DNA of 64,000 bases from Winogradskyella schleiferi (GCF_013394655.1 NZ_CP053351.1:2076501-2140500), one strand, 5' to 3'; shown: positions 54,763-63,382, numbered from the stretch's first letter. The notes: a model not told the origin generated them from the sequence alone. Made by a program: numbers and translations.

Positions 54763-56610
54763 TTATTTAATATTTAAATTCCAATAATTAGTATTTTGTA
54801 AATCTTGTGAGATTTCGCCTATTTTAAATCCTTTACTCGTTGTTTCCCATAAATAATAGTCTTTTCCATTATGATTGATAGACGTGGTATTTTCAATTAC
54901 AATAGGTAATTGTATACCTAATAATGAATGTTTATAATGATCACTACCAAAAATAGCAACATTATAACCATAATGTTTTAATATAGTGAATAAGAACAAT
55001 GTTCTTGAATCGCAATCTGCTTTTAAATCTTTTAAAAATTCTGAAGGTGATTTTAATCCATACTTTACATAACCTTGACAAGGATTGTGCTGAAGCAATT
55101 TTCGTAAAGACTCATCTTGATAATCAAAAGGATTACAGGACTCGTTTAAGATAGCCACATAAGGAATATGTTGTACCATTGATACAATAACATCTGGAAA
55201 GTCATTTTTTGAAATATTGTTTCTAGACTTTATAGAATCTAAGGACTTGTATACAAAATATAAAGACTCTCTAGATTCTTGATATAATCTCTTTAGAAGA
55301 AAATTATAATCTTGTTCTGATTGCAGCAAAGGAAAGGAACGCTTAATATTGTTTTCATAACTCACAAAATCACTATTAACTTTTAAATTTGTACTATAGT
55401 TATTCCTTTTAGAATCTATCCATTCTATAAAATGTATATAATCTATTGAATTGTTTTCTTTAACACGTTCTGTAGTCTCAGGAATTTTAATTGGCTTTTC
55501 TTGAGTTACGACAGTATTAAAATCTATTACACTGAATAAATTAAACAATGTAAATCCAATTATACCAATGAAGAGTAGGTTTAACAAATAAACTAAGATG
55601 TTGAACCTTCCTAGAAACTCAAAAAGCTTAGGAACCAACCATAGCCCGAATAGAATGCCAAAAAACCATAAGCTATCCCAACCGAAAGCTGATATCACTA
55701 CAAATAACAAACAAAGTCCTATTCCTAAATAGAACAAATACCCAATTACTTGAAAAAGCAGAGCAATACCCTCAAGTAAAGAGCCCATGCATCCTACCTT
55801 TTCTTCCTGTTCATTTTTACTTTTATAACCTGAACCCTCCTGATATTGACTATCTACATCACCAAATAATGAACTTAAACGTTTATTAGAGTTATATGCA
55901 TCTTTAACATCACTCCAAAATGATCCTGTTTTTGGACTTGGTACATTTTGATATTTTGTAAAAAGTGCTGTAAAATGTAAATCCTTTTCTATTGTGATTT
56001 CTAGCTCTTCCGAATCAAAACTTCTAAAATCATCTTGCCACTCAATAAAAGTTGCATTAGTATTTGGGATAGCTCTTATATTGACCTTTTCACCGATTGC
56101 ATAATATTCCTTTTTGGGTTCAATTTCAATCTTTCCTTCACCTAAAACACTTGGGAAAAGTTCGTAAAAACTAATTTTTTCTATTTCTTCTCTATTGTTC
56201 TTTTTTAGTCCATATACCTTTACATTTATTGTAGAATATATCTTGCCCTCATCTTTTATTGTGTTGAATCGATTTATTTTTAATTCACCATTTTCTGTAA
56301 CAAAAGCATCATCGCAAATAATTTTATCAAAATTGGCATTAAATGCGAGTTCTTTATCACCATCATTAACATAAGTAGAAATGTTATAAGGTAATTGAAG
56401 TGCAAAAACTCGATCTTTATTTATGCCACTTGGCAGATCTGGAGCAATATATTTTTTATTTACATGTAACTTTGTAGAAAGAATACTTTCTACAGAAAAT
56501 TCATCACCATTTATAAATTGATTTAATCTGCTCCCTGAAAATTTAAGCTCTAAATCTCCTTCTACATAGTTGTAGTCTTCATAAACGATTACGGTTTCAA
56601 TTATTTTCAT
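54763..56610 (-). CDS. Membrane protein with InlB-like repeat and transglutaminase-like domain
   Basis: A 615-residue protein. Residues ~165-220 match a divergent InlB B-repeat (GEKVNIRAIPNTNATFIEWQDDF, then LHFTALF). Three hydrophobic segments follow (about 277-375). The C-terminal domain is transglutaminase/papain-like: Cys533 in KADCDSRTLFLF, His561 in HYKHSLLG and Glu589 in YLWETTSKG. The triad suggests a cysteine hydrolase or protease. It overlaps the DUF4407-like gene by 14 bases. The substrate is unknown. Confidence 0.82.
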   Translation of the reverse strand: MKIIETVIVYEDYNYVEGDLELKFSGSRLNQFINGDEFSVESILSTKLHVNKKYIAPDLPSGINKDRVFALQLPYNISTYVNDGDKELAFNANFDKIICDDAFVTENGELKINRFNTIKDEGKIYSTINVKVYGLKKNNREEIEKISFYELFPSVLGEGKIEIEPKKEYYAIGEKVNIRAIPNTNATFIEWQDDFRSFDSEELEITIEKDLHFTALFTKYQNVPSPKTGSFWSDVKDAYNSNKRLSSLFGDVDSQYQEGSGYKSKNEQEEKVGCMGSLLEGIALLFQVIGYLFYLGIGLCLLFVVISAFGWDSLWFFGILFGLWLVPKLFEFLGRFNILVYLLNLLFIGIIGFTLFNLFSVIDFNTVVTQEKPIKIPETTERVKENNSIDYIHFIEWIDSKRNNYSTNLKVNSDFVSYENNIKRSFPLLQSEQDYNFLLKRLYQESRESLYFVYKSLDSIKSRNNISKNDFPDVIVSMVQHIPYVAILNESCNPFDYQDESLRKLLQHNPCQGYVKYGLKSPSEFLKDLKADCDSRTLFLFTILKHYGYNVAIFGSDHYKHSLLGIQLPIVIENTTSINHNGKDYYLWETTSKGFKIGEISQDLQNTNYWNLNIK

Positions 56611-57550
56611 TCAATAACCATTTAGAAAATTCTGAATCATTTTGAAAGACTACATTATTAATTTTAATAGTATTAAAAGGTGGGTCTTTATACTTAGTTT
56701 CCCATGATAAGTTCAGCGCTTCGTACTCTGTATGTAATATTTTATTATAAGCCTTTACAAACAAATCATGATGCTCTAATACTAACTTGTTTTGTATTCT
56801 TTTTTTATTTTGATAATAATTAGACTCTAAAGAAATCCGAGACTTGATTAGTACTGGTGAAATGAAAATTATTATAAATAAAACTGAAAATAGCCATATG
56901 AACCATGTGCTAGAACTAGTATCCATTAAAATCATTTTTTTAATAAAAAAATTTCGTGAATATTGATAATCAACATAATTTTTTAACCTTTCGGACTTTT
57001 CAGCCTGAAATCTAGCAACCTCTTCATTCAAAGTCTCATGTGGTAAATTTAGACTTTGTCTTTCCTTTAATTTATAAACATATTCGTTATTTAATTTTTG
57101 ATTCCTATTTTCTATTTCTCTTATTATATCTTCATGCAATAGAGCATCTACCTTATTAGAAAACAAACTATATTCAATTGGTTGAGATACTATAACACCC
57201 AGAAAAAGTAGAAACCCTACTCTAATAACATATGACACAATTATTCCAGATTTGTTAGCCTTCCTTTTAGGCAGAACATTTTTGGTAAGTGTGTGTAATA
57301 TAAATAAGTACAGGAATAATATTATAAAAGCAAAATAGACACCAATAGCAAAACCATAATAATATGACTCTAGCAGTTCATATACGCCATAAGTAAAGCT
57401 TATACCTGTTACTAACAAAATGCTAATAACTAGTAGCCCTATTATACTAAATTTAACCCTCGTTTTCTTTAGGCATCCAGATAGTATAAATGGGTCTTCA
57501 CCAGCAAACCACCAAAGAAATTTACTATGTTCTAAATATTTTAATTTCAT
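56597..57550 (-). CDS. DUF4407-like membrane protein, short copy
   Basis: A 317-residue protein: FLWWFAGEDPFILSGC at the start, three N-terminal helices (about 34-58, 63-88, 104-122), a charged coiled-coil middle and one helix at about 213-234. It resembles DUF4407 proteins but is shorter than its neighbour, so this is probably a diverged paralogue. Its start lies directly after the stop of the larger DUF4407 gene. Function unknown. Confidence 0.78.
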   Translation of the reverse strand: MKLKYLEHSKFLWWFAGEDPFILSGCLKKTRVKFSIIGLLVISILLVTGISFTYGVYELLESYYYGFAIGVYFAFIILFLYLFILHTLTKNVLPKRKANKSGIIVSYVIRVGFLLFLGVIVSQPIEYSLFSNKVDALLHEDIIREIENRNQKLNNEYVYKLKERQSLNLPHETLNEEVARFQAEKSERLKNYVDYQYSRNFFIKKMILMDTSSSTWFIWLFSVLFIIIFISPVLIKSRISLESNYYQNKKRIQNKLVLEHHDLFVKAYNKILHTEYEALNLSWETKYKDPPFNTIKINNVVFQNDSEFSKWLLNENN

Positions 57551-58819
57551 TTAGGAATACTTAATAAAATCTTCTGGATTTTCGTCTATTTTTTTCTTTT
57601 CAGATTCCTCAAATTTCTCAATAGCATATTTAGTAATTCTAATTTGAGCATCGTGAAATTCTTTTTTCTCTTGAATTTCTTTTTCGGCATTGAGGTAACG
57701 AACTAACTCTCTTTGCACACCCTGTTTATCTTCATAATAATCTTCTTCTATATAAATTCCATTTTTAGCTAATTCCAAGGCTTTATAATTGCTAGACATA
57801 TAATCATATGGTGATTTGATTAGCATTAATTTAAAGAAAATTGGAGTTAGCTCTATGGCTAAAAACAAAAGCATTAAGAAAATTGAAACCATAGGATATT
57901 CTTCCTCTGCTATTGTAATTCTCTCAGCCAAACCATCTAGACCAGATAACCCTACGCTTATATTATCAATTTCTTTATTTTTTTCCTCGACGTATCCTTT
58001 AATCTCGTTATTTAAATCCGCAATTAATGGGTCAATCCTTGAACGCTTATTGTCACGGTCAAGTTTACGGTCTTGCATAATTAAATCTAATCGTTTTGCC
58101 TGTGGTCCATAACCTCTACTTCCAACTTGGGTCATCTCTGCATTAAGATTCATTTCAGCTTGGGTTAAAGCGTCTTCTGCATTGTCAATTTCACGTTGAT
58201 ATTTAGCAATTGAAGCATTTTTCTCAGCAATTCTAGACACATATTTATCTTCAATTGTTTTAACGGCGTCTTCTTTTAATCGTTCTTGTTTTACCTGTAA
58301 TTTAGCATCTATCTCACCTTTCAAAATTCTTATTTCCAAAGGTTTTGATATAGAAATTGCAATAATACATCCCATAATTATTCTAGGTAACGCACTTTTT
58401 AGCTCTCCCCAAGTAATCGCTTCACTACCATCACCTGTTCCAGTACTTGTAACTATAAAACGATCTATATTATAGATAATTAATCCCCAAACTAACCCAA
58501 AAATCAAAGCAATCATAGTGGTTCCTACATCTGTGCTTTCTGTAAATCCTGAAACAGTATTTAGAGCATCAGTACCACCTGTCATCTCCCATAAATCGGA
58601 CACATCTGAAGCCTTAGGTTTAAATATGGTATAAAAAGCGTAACCACCAGATAATCCAGCCATTATTGCCGTCGCGACAACAATACCTCCCAAACAAAAG
58701 TATTTTATCTGGTCACTATAAGTAGATTGACTTAAGATGTATTGATCCCCTCCAGCCGCTTTCCAAAACAGCTTCATAATCTTAGACGGTTTAGGTGTTT
58801 GATAAGTTTGTTTGCTCAT
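57551..58819 (-). CDS. DUF4407 membrane protein
   Basis: A 422-residue protein of the DUF4407 family: FWKAAGGDQYILSQSTYSDQIKYF start, helices at about 36-61, 100-122 and 143-160, a long coiled coil (about 165-300) and a helix at about 315-340. NIDRFIVTS and ISKPLEIRI are family signatures. It sits in the inner membrane; function unknown. It overlaps the upstream gene by 29 bases. Confidence 0.9.
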   Translation of the reverse strand: MSKQTYQTPKPSKIMKLFWKAAGGDQYILSQSTYSDQIKYFCLGGIVVATAIMAGLSGGYAFYTIFKPKASDVSDLWEMTGGTDALNTVSGFTESTDVGTTMIALIFGLVWGLIIYNIDRFIVTSTGTGDGSEAITWGELKSALPRIIMGCIIAISISKPLEIRILKGEIDAKLQVKQERLKEDAVKTIEDKYVSRIAEKNASIAKYQREIDNAEDALTQAEMNLNAEMTQVGSRGYGPQAKRLDLIMQDRKLDRDNKRSRIDPLIADLNNEIKGYVEEKNKEIDNISVGLSGLDGLAERITIAEEEYPMVSIFLMLLFLAIELTPIFFKLMLIKSPYDYMSSNYKALELAKNGIYIEEDYYEDKQGVQRELVRYLNAEKEIQEKKEFHDAQIRITKYAIEKFEESEKKKIDENPEDFIKYS

Positions 58820-59306
58820 AGTTGTTCGTAATATTGGTTAGCGTATAGTTTTGGTTTCTTATTTTTGTTTCAAGTTTTAAAGTTTTTGAAAAATTTACCG
58901 CCTGGGTTCTTTCCATTCGTTTCTCTACCCTAACATTCAATGGAGTAATTATAGAAGAAAGATAGAATTTTTTGTGATAGACTATTTTTATTGGTTCTAA
59001 TACAGATAAAGTATTTATCTTTTCAAATAAAGAAAAATTGACTTCAAGAGAGGCTACTTTTAATTGTAGAAATACAGTTTGACTGTTAAACAAACCACAC
59101 AGTTTTACTTTTATAGTATGTGTATTCTTATATCGAGAAACTAAATAAACACTTTGTTTAGGGACTAATACATCGTTTATATATAGTTTTATACAATTTC
59201 CATAATAAAGTGATACATGAAAAAGTTGCTTATTGTTGCCATCATAACTACACACATGAGAGCTAATTAAATTACATTTAAATATATTGAGTATGGATTT
59301 AAGCAT
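58791..59306 (-). CDS. Hypothetical protein heading the envelope operon
   Basis: A 171-residue protein, first of nine packed genes. Mostly beta-strand-like with several Cys near the N-terminus, no clear signal peptide. Not recognised. It overlaps the DUF4407 gene by 29 bases. The palindrome at 59405-59420 is 99 bases before its start; a TATCTTTA word in the leader could be a weak -7 box. Confidence 0.65.
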   Translation of the reverse strand: MLKSILNIFKCNLISSHVCSYDGNNKQLFHVSLYYGNCIKLYINDVLVPKQSVYLVSRYKNTHTIKVKLCGLFNSQTVFLQLKVASLEVNFSLFEKINTLSVLEPIKIVYHKKFYLSSIITPLNVRVEKRMERTQAVNFSKTLKLETKIRNQNYTLTNITNNYEQTNLSNT

Positions 59307-59404
59307 AAAGTTAGTTGGTTAATTAAATATAGATAAATAAAGATATAGTTAGAATTATTCTACTTAATTAATTTATAAACTTAAATTTTTATACAGAAAT
59401 ATCC

Positions 59405-59420
59405 TTACGGAAATCCGTAA
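59405..59420. promoter_or_regulatory. Palindrome before the envelope operon
   Basis: TTACGGAAATCCGTAA: TTACGGA and TCCGTAA are perfect inverted arms with a 2-base centre. It is nearly identical to 51732-51747 and at almost the same distance from a start codon (99 versus 93 bases). This is a probable operator; the adjacent response regulator is one candidate binder. Confidence 0.65.
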
Positions 59421-59466
59421 ACATAATAAGTGCTCAGTTTTACCTGTGCACCCTTCCCTAAGAAAT

Positions 59467-59486
59467 GTATTATTAACAAATAATAC
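59467..59486. other. AT-rich hairpin after the response regulator gene
   Basis: GTATTATT (59467-59474) and AATAATAC (59479-59486) pair perfectly around AACA. On the minus strand it follows the response regulator stop by about 60 bases and may be a weak terminator. Confidence 0.4.
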
Positions 59487-59521
59487 CTTATGCAAAAAAT
59501 AGAGCTATTATATGGGTATTA

Positions 59522-59537
59522 ATTACGGTTTTCCTCA
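59522..59537. promoter_or_regulatory. Possible second, degenerate copy of the palindrome
   Basis: TTACGGTTTTCCTCAA keeps TTACGG, the 4-base centre and CC, but differs at two bases of the right arm. It lies 102 bases from the perfect copy, between the regulator gene and the envelope operon. Confidence 0.35.
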
Positions 59538-59547
59538 ATTAATGAAA

Positions 59548-60213
59548 TTAAATAAGCCCTAGATCTTTTGCTGTCGCCACCAAATGGATCGCGTTATTAG
59601 CTTTAAATTGTATGCGAAGTTTATTTAATCTTTTTTCTATAGTACTTAAGCTGTTTGGACTAATATCATTTGCTTTGAGTTTATTACTAATCTCGTCTTG
59701 AGATAAGCCTTCGGACAAAAGCCTTAGCAAATGTATGTCGTAGTCATAAATTTCTAAATCGTTGTTGGGATGCAATGCTTGTGACACTTGTGGTGAAAGA
59801 AAACGCTCGTTTTCTGAAACTGATTTTATAGCCTCAGCTAACTCCATAGAACCTTTTCGGTCTTTACACACATAGGCATTTATTCCGTATGCATTCAGTA
59901 AGTGACGTACTTTTTGTAGTTTATCACTCATAGAATACACTATTATGGACATATCTTGGAATTCTTTGCGGATTGTAGCAATAAGTTCTTCCCCAGATTC
60001 TAATTGCGTATTGCGGTGATCTTTTTTAAAAGATAAATCGGTAATTAATAAATCGAACGGATCGGCATCGAAAGCCGCTCTTTTTATTTTTAAGAATGCT
60101 TCGTCTCCGTAATGTGCTATCTCAATATTCGTGATATCGAAACCTGATAAAATTTCATGTACACTAGTGCTTATAGCATCGTGATCGTCTACAATTAAAA
60201 CTTTTTTGAACAT
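59548..60213 (-). CDS. Response regulator (NarL/LuxR-like)
   Basis: A 221-residue regulator. Receiver domain: Asp pair IVDDHD at 8-12, phospho-acceptor Asp59 in LLITDLSF, Ser in IVYSMSD, Lys in YVCKDRKGS. The C-terminal helix-turn-helix (LSEGLSQDEISNKLKANDISPNSLSTIEKRLNKLRI) is LuxR-like with a longer central loop than usual. It is cotranscribed with the kinase (2-base gap). The shared palindromes nearby are candidate targets. Confidence 0.92.
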   Translation of the reverse strand: MFKKVLIVDDHDAISTSVHEILSGFDITNIEIAHYGDEAFLKIKRAAFDADPFDLLITDLSFKKDHRNTQLESGEELIATIRKEFQDMSIIVYSMSDKLQKVRHLLNAYGINAYVCKDRKGSMELAEAIKSVSENERFLSPQVSQALHPNNDLEIYDYDIHLLRLLSEGLSQDEISNKLKANDISPNSLSTIEKRLNKLRIQFKANNAIHLVATAKDLGLI

Positions 60214-60215
60214 CT

Positions 60216-61871
60216 CTAAATAACTATTTTTGCTTTAAACCCTTTTTCTTTTTCTGATTCAAAAATAATTTTTCCTTGAATAGATTGAATACGGTTTTCC
60301 ACATTTTGCAATCCCGTACTTTTTTTCAAATCGCAACCTACTCCATTATCACTGTAACTTATCACTATGTTTTTGCCCTCATGTTTGAATTGAATTACGG
60401 CTACAGAAGCATTACTATGTTTTTTCATATTGATTAGTAATTCTTGAATAACCTTGTAAAGGGTGTGCTTTTTTAGTGTAGGAAACATTTCCCAGTCTAT
60501 AGTCGTACTTCCTTTAGCTATTACACTTGTTTTCTTATCACTGTAACTTGACACAAGATCTTGTATGATTTGAATATACGGCGCATCGTCATCCAATAAA
60601 CTATGCTCTTTAGAAATATCTCGCGTTTTACTATAGATGTCGTGTAAGTCGTCTATAAGTATAGGATTAGTTAGGGACTCTGCTTCTAAACGTGTTAAAA
60701 ACTGATACACATCATTGGCTACTTCATCATGTATTAACTTAGAGATTCGTGATTCAGTTTCATAGACTTCCTGAAGCTTTTCTCTTTTATGTTTAGCTCT
60801 TAAATAGAAATATAAGAAAAGCGATACTAAAACAATAAACACTACCAATGAAAACGCTAATATTGCCCTAGAAGACTGCTTTTCGCTTTCTAACTTACTT
60901 TCAACAGCTTTTCGTTCTAGCTTATCAGTATCATATTTTAAAAGTGCAAACGCGTTTAAACGCTCTTTTTCAACAGTAATTAAACTGTCATTCAGCCGTT
61001 TGTATTCACTAGCATATGCATCGTCACTTAAGGAAGTCAGCAATGCCAAAGCATCTTCTTTATACGCTGCTGAGTTTAATGCCTCTGCAATATTAAGCGC
61101 TTTTAAGGCATTTTCTTTCGATAATTCTAAACTGTCAACATCATAATAATATTGAGCAATACTAGAATAGCTTGTGTAAAGAGCTGATGTATCCTTTAAC
61201 GAGGACCTTAATTCTAATGCCTCATTCATAAGGCTTAGACCAGATGTATTACCGAGTTTGGATTCGACATAACCTAAGTTATTTAGAATTAAAGCAATCG
61301 TATGCTTGTCGTTAATTCTCGGAAGCATATCATAGGCTTTAAATAGAGAAATTTTAGCGCTCTTTAAATCATTTTGGTCTTTGTAAACATTAGAAATATT
61401 ATTATAAATAATTGCGCTGTCTTTAGCCGTATGCCCTGTTTTTAATACTTGAGCATATAATTCTAAAGATTTTACTGTATGCTTTTGTTCGCTATAAAGT
61501 ATGCCTAAAAGTGTATTGAAACTTTTACGTAATTTATCGGTGTTTGGAATATTAGTATGGTTATCTAATAGTTCTAGTGCTTTTACTGCTGATGCCTCAC
61601 TAGCATCATACGCACCATTTTTATAATTAATGCTGGTAATGTAGTATAGATCGTTTAAAGCCATTGGAAAGTTCTTTTGACTCATAGCTTTTTCATAACT
61701 AGAATGAAAGAACTTATTAGCTTTACTCAAATCCATTGCATTTTGAGGCCTCAAAGCTAATTCTGAATAATACGTTAAACTATCCCTATCATTCTGTGAA
61801 AAGATAATTTGTGTATGGACTAAAATAGTCAAATAAAAAAAATAGAGGAACGAAGATCTAATGGCTTTCAT
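60216..61871 (-). CDS. TPR sensor histidine kinase
   Basis: A 551-residue kinase. A signal peptide (about 1-25) and TPR-like helical repeats (about 30-290) form the sensor outside the inner membrane. Then come a coiled coil, one helix (336-357), a HisKA_3-type phospho-acceptor His381 in LIHDEVANDVY, and an ATPase domain (SDNGVGCD, GLQNVENRIQ). This layout is common in Bacteroidota, where the repeats may bind a partner protein. The polyproline lipoprotein is encoded 17 bases upstream and could be that partner. Confidence 0.93.
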   Translation of the reverse strand: MKAIRSSFLYFFYLTILVHTQIIFSQNDRDSLTYYSELALRPQNAMDLSKANKFFHSSYEKAMSQKNFPMALNDLYYITSINYKNGAYDASEASAVKALELLDNHTNIPNTDKLRKSFNTLLGILYSEQKHTVKSLELYAQVLKTGHTAKDSAIIYNNISNVYKDQNDLKSAKISLFKAYDMLPRINDKHTIALILNNLGYVESKLGNTSGLSLMNEALELRSSLKDTSALYTSYSSIAQYYYDVDSLELSKENALKALNIAEALNSAAYKEDALALLTSLSDDAYASEYKRLNDSLITVEKERLNAFALLKYDTDKLERKAVESKLESEKQSSRAILAFSLVVFIVLVSLFLYFYLRAKHKREKLQEVYETESRISKLIHDEVANDVYQFLTRLEAESLTNPILIDDLHDIYSKTRDISKEHSLLDDDAPYIQIIQDLVSSYSDKKTSVIAKGSTTIDWEMFPTLKKHTLYKVIQELLINMKKHSNASVAVIQFKHEGKNIVISYSDNGVGCDLKKSTGLQNVENRIQSIQGKIIFESEKEKGFKAKIVI

Positions 61872-61888
61872 TCCTCTAAAGTAATAAC

Positions 61889-62074
61889 TTAATTATTATT
61901 ATCTATAATTCCTGCAGGCGGTGGCGGTGGCGGTGGTGGTGGAGGCGGTGGAATTTCACCATACTCACCACAGCACGCTTGAGGTGATATGTCATCTACA
62001 ATACTTTCAGGATTACAGGATAAAAAAATAGAATTAAGGAAAACCGTAAAAACTATTAGATATATTTTTTTCAT
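61889..62074 (-). CDS. Small lipoprotein with a run of twelve prolines
   Basis: A 61-residue protein: signal peptide with lipobox NSIFLSC (Cys at about 20), then QACCGEYGEIP followed directly by a 12-Pro run (with EIP's own Pro counted) and AGIIDNNN. The codons vary (CCA, CCG, CCT), so selection on the protein is likely. Such a run needs EF-P for translation. It is first in the operon with the kinase and regulator. Similar extracytoplasmic lipoproteins could signal to the kinase, but no family is recognised. Confidence 0.7.
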   Translation of the reverse strand: MKKIYLIVFTVFLNSIFLSCNPESIVDDISPQACCGEYGEIPPPPPPPPPPPPAGIIDNNN

Positions 62075-62101
62075 TTTACATTGTTTTAAAATTGAACACT
62101 A

Positions 62102-62305
62102 GTGTTGCCCTCTGAGAAAATCTCAGAATTATAATTACAAGGCAACACACAAAATTTTGAAGAGAAACTCTTCGTTGGGAAGGATGGATGGCAGGAGTAA
62201 AACAGAACTATTTCTTCCCAAAAAGAGTTTGAATTTACTTTACCAATCCATTGATAGAATTGAAATCTGTAAACCTTATTACACCTAAGGTGGTATTCAA
62301 TTCTA
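62102..62305. other. Highly structured intergenic region, several nested hairpins
   Basis: Perfect stems: 62102-62109 with 62141-62148, enclosing 62111-62117 with 62121-62127; 62159-62164 with 62168-62173; 62175-62182 with 62214-62221, extendable by 62168-62172 with 62223-62227; and 62255-62264 with 62296-62305. The third and the extended fourth exclude each other. It lies between the divergent lipoprotein (start 62074) and the gene at 62316, so it may be a leader RNA or a small RNA. No coding signal is seen. Confidence 0.5.
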
Positions 62306-62315
62306 AAGCAAAAGA

Positions 62316-63101
62316 ATGAAGTTTATAATGGAACTCATGGAAACAGCTTGGAAAATTTTTGGAAAAGAATTTCCACGTTTATTCCATTGTGAATTTGTAG
62401 TTTTAACAGGGAAAAAAATACATGACATGCAGGAAAAATTACTTTTAGAAGCTTTTGAAAAAGCAAGGAAAGAAGTGAATTCAGATAAAGTTTTTACGAG
62501 GGCAAGACATTTATCGGAACAGATCTATGAGATAAATCAATTTACTTTTGGAGAAAGGAGCTTAACTGAAAAATTTAAAACAATAAAAAGTAATCATGAA
62601 GGCGAAATTAATCTTAGAAAAGAGGTATTGGAAGCATTAAGTAAATATTTAAGTTATGATAGTTTTTTTAATTTTTCTAAAGTTCATAAAATAGAAACGC
62701 AATCCAACAAGATTAAATTAGTTGTATTTATAAAAAAATATAGTGCAGTACTTATAGTTTCCATTTTACTAATTTCTAGTATTTTAATTTATAAATACAC
62801 CACCAGACAGCGATGGATGGTTTGGCAAAATGACCAATATATAGAGGTCGATTTCGATGTTAAAAAATATGATATTAACCAACTTAAAATTTATAAAGAA
62901 GAGCGAATTAAGTATTTTAAAAAAGTATTCCCTTCTTGTGAACATATTTTTTTTGAAAAGGATGGTAGCATAAGAATATGGTATGGAAAGAATAAAGAAA
63001 AAGAATTAGAATATTTTACAGCACTAGGTTTGCATCCTGAAACAGGAAAAACACTTAAGCCAATCACAGAATACATGATCAATAAGCATATTTGTAAATA
63101 A
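62316..63101 (+). CDS. Hypothetical membrane-anchored protein near the right end
   Basis: A 261-residue protein. Residues 1-125 are helical and charged, then one membrane helix (about 143-160), then a conserved C-terminal domain (RWMVWQNDQYIEVDFD, KIYKEERIKYFKKV, EYFTALGLHPETGKTLKPIT). The C-terminal part resembles a common flavobacterial hypothetical family. The start could also be the ATG at 62331. Function unknown. It is the only plus-strand gene near the right end of the island. Confidence 0.75.
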   Translation: MKFIMELMETAWKIFGKEFPRLFHCEFVVLTGKKIHDMQEKLLLEAFEKARKEVNSDKVFTRARHLSEQIYEINQFTFGERSLTEKFKTIKSNHEGEINLRKEVLEALSKYLSYDSFFNFSKVHKIETQSNKIKLVVFIKKYSAVLIVSILLISSILIYKYTTRQRWMVWQNDQYIEVDFDVKKYDINQLKIYKEERIKYFKKVFPSCEHIFFEKDGSIRIWYGKNKEKELEYFTALGLHPETGKTLKPITEYMINKHICK

Positions 63102-63334
63102 CTATTTTTCAAAACATGTAACAATTATTTGAAATAAGTGGGACTTAAAATTAAATATATATTCATCTCAGAAAATTTCAGACTTAGTATAAGTCTCAAA
63201 TGAATAAAAAATAAATACTAATATATATTTCTAATTAATTATTGTTTTTATTTAAAAACAATCAGCAATAAAAAACAATAAAAAGTCCAATAATTTTTAT
63301 AAATTTGATTGAACACTATTTATTAACTTAAAGT
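63102..63334. other. AT-rich non-coding right end of the island
   Basis: No open frame of note. One lone GAACAC box occurs at 63311, 24 bases before the regular array. This, with the array and the hairpin at 63404-63419 (GTGATTT with AAATCAC), is the probable recombination control region. Confidence 0.5.
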
Positions 63335-63382
63335 GAACACAAAACTGAACACGTTTTGGAACACGATTAGGAACATGGTCAT
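63335..63382 (+). repeat. Right GAACAC iterons, 12-bp period
   Basis: GAACAC at 63335, 63347 and 63359 and GAACAT at 63371, exactly 12 bp apart. The third reads GAACACGATT, the same form as the left array. They lie 56-103 bases before attR. Confidence 0.85.

Noticed and set aside
62034..62050. Another copy of the TTACGG/CCGTAA palindrome (TTAAGG, 5 A, CCGTAA)
   Set aside because: The centre has 5 bases instead of 4, one arm is imperfect and it lies within the signal peptide codons of the lipoprotein gene; probably chance.
51772..62074. A known CBASS, Thoeris, BREX or DISARM system
   Set aside because: None of the hallmark genes (cyclase, TIR, PglX/PglZ, DrmA-type helicase) is present among these products.
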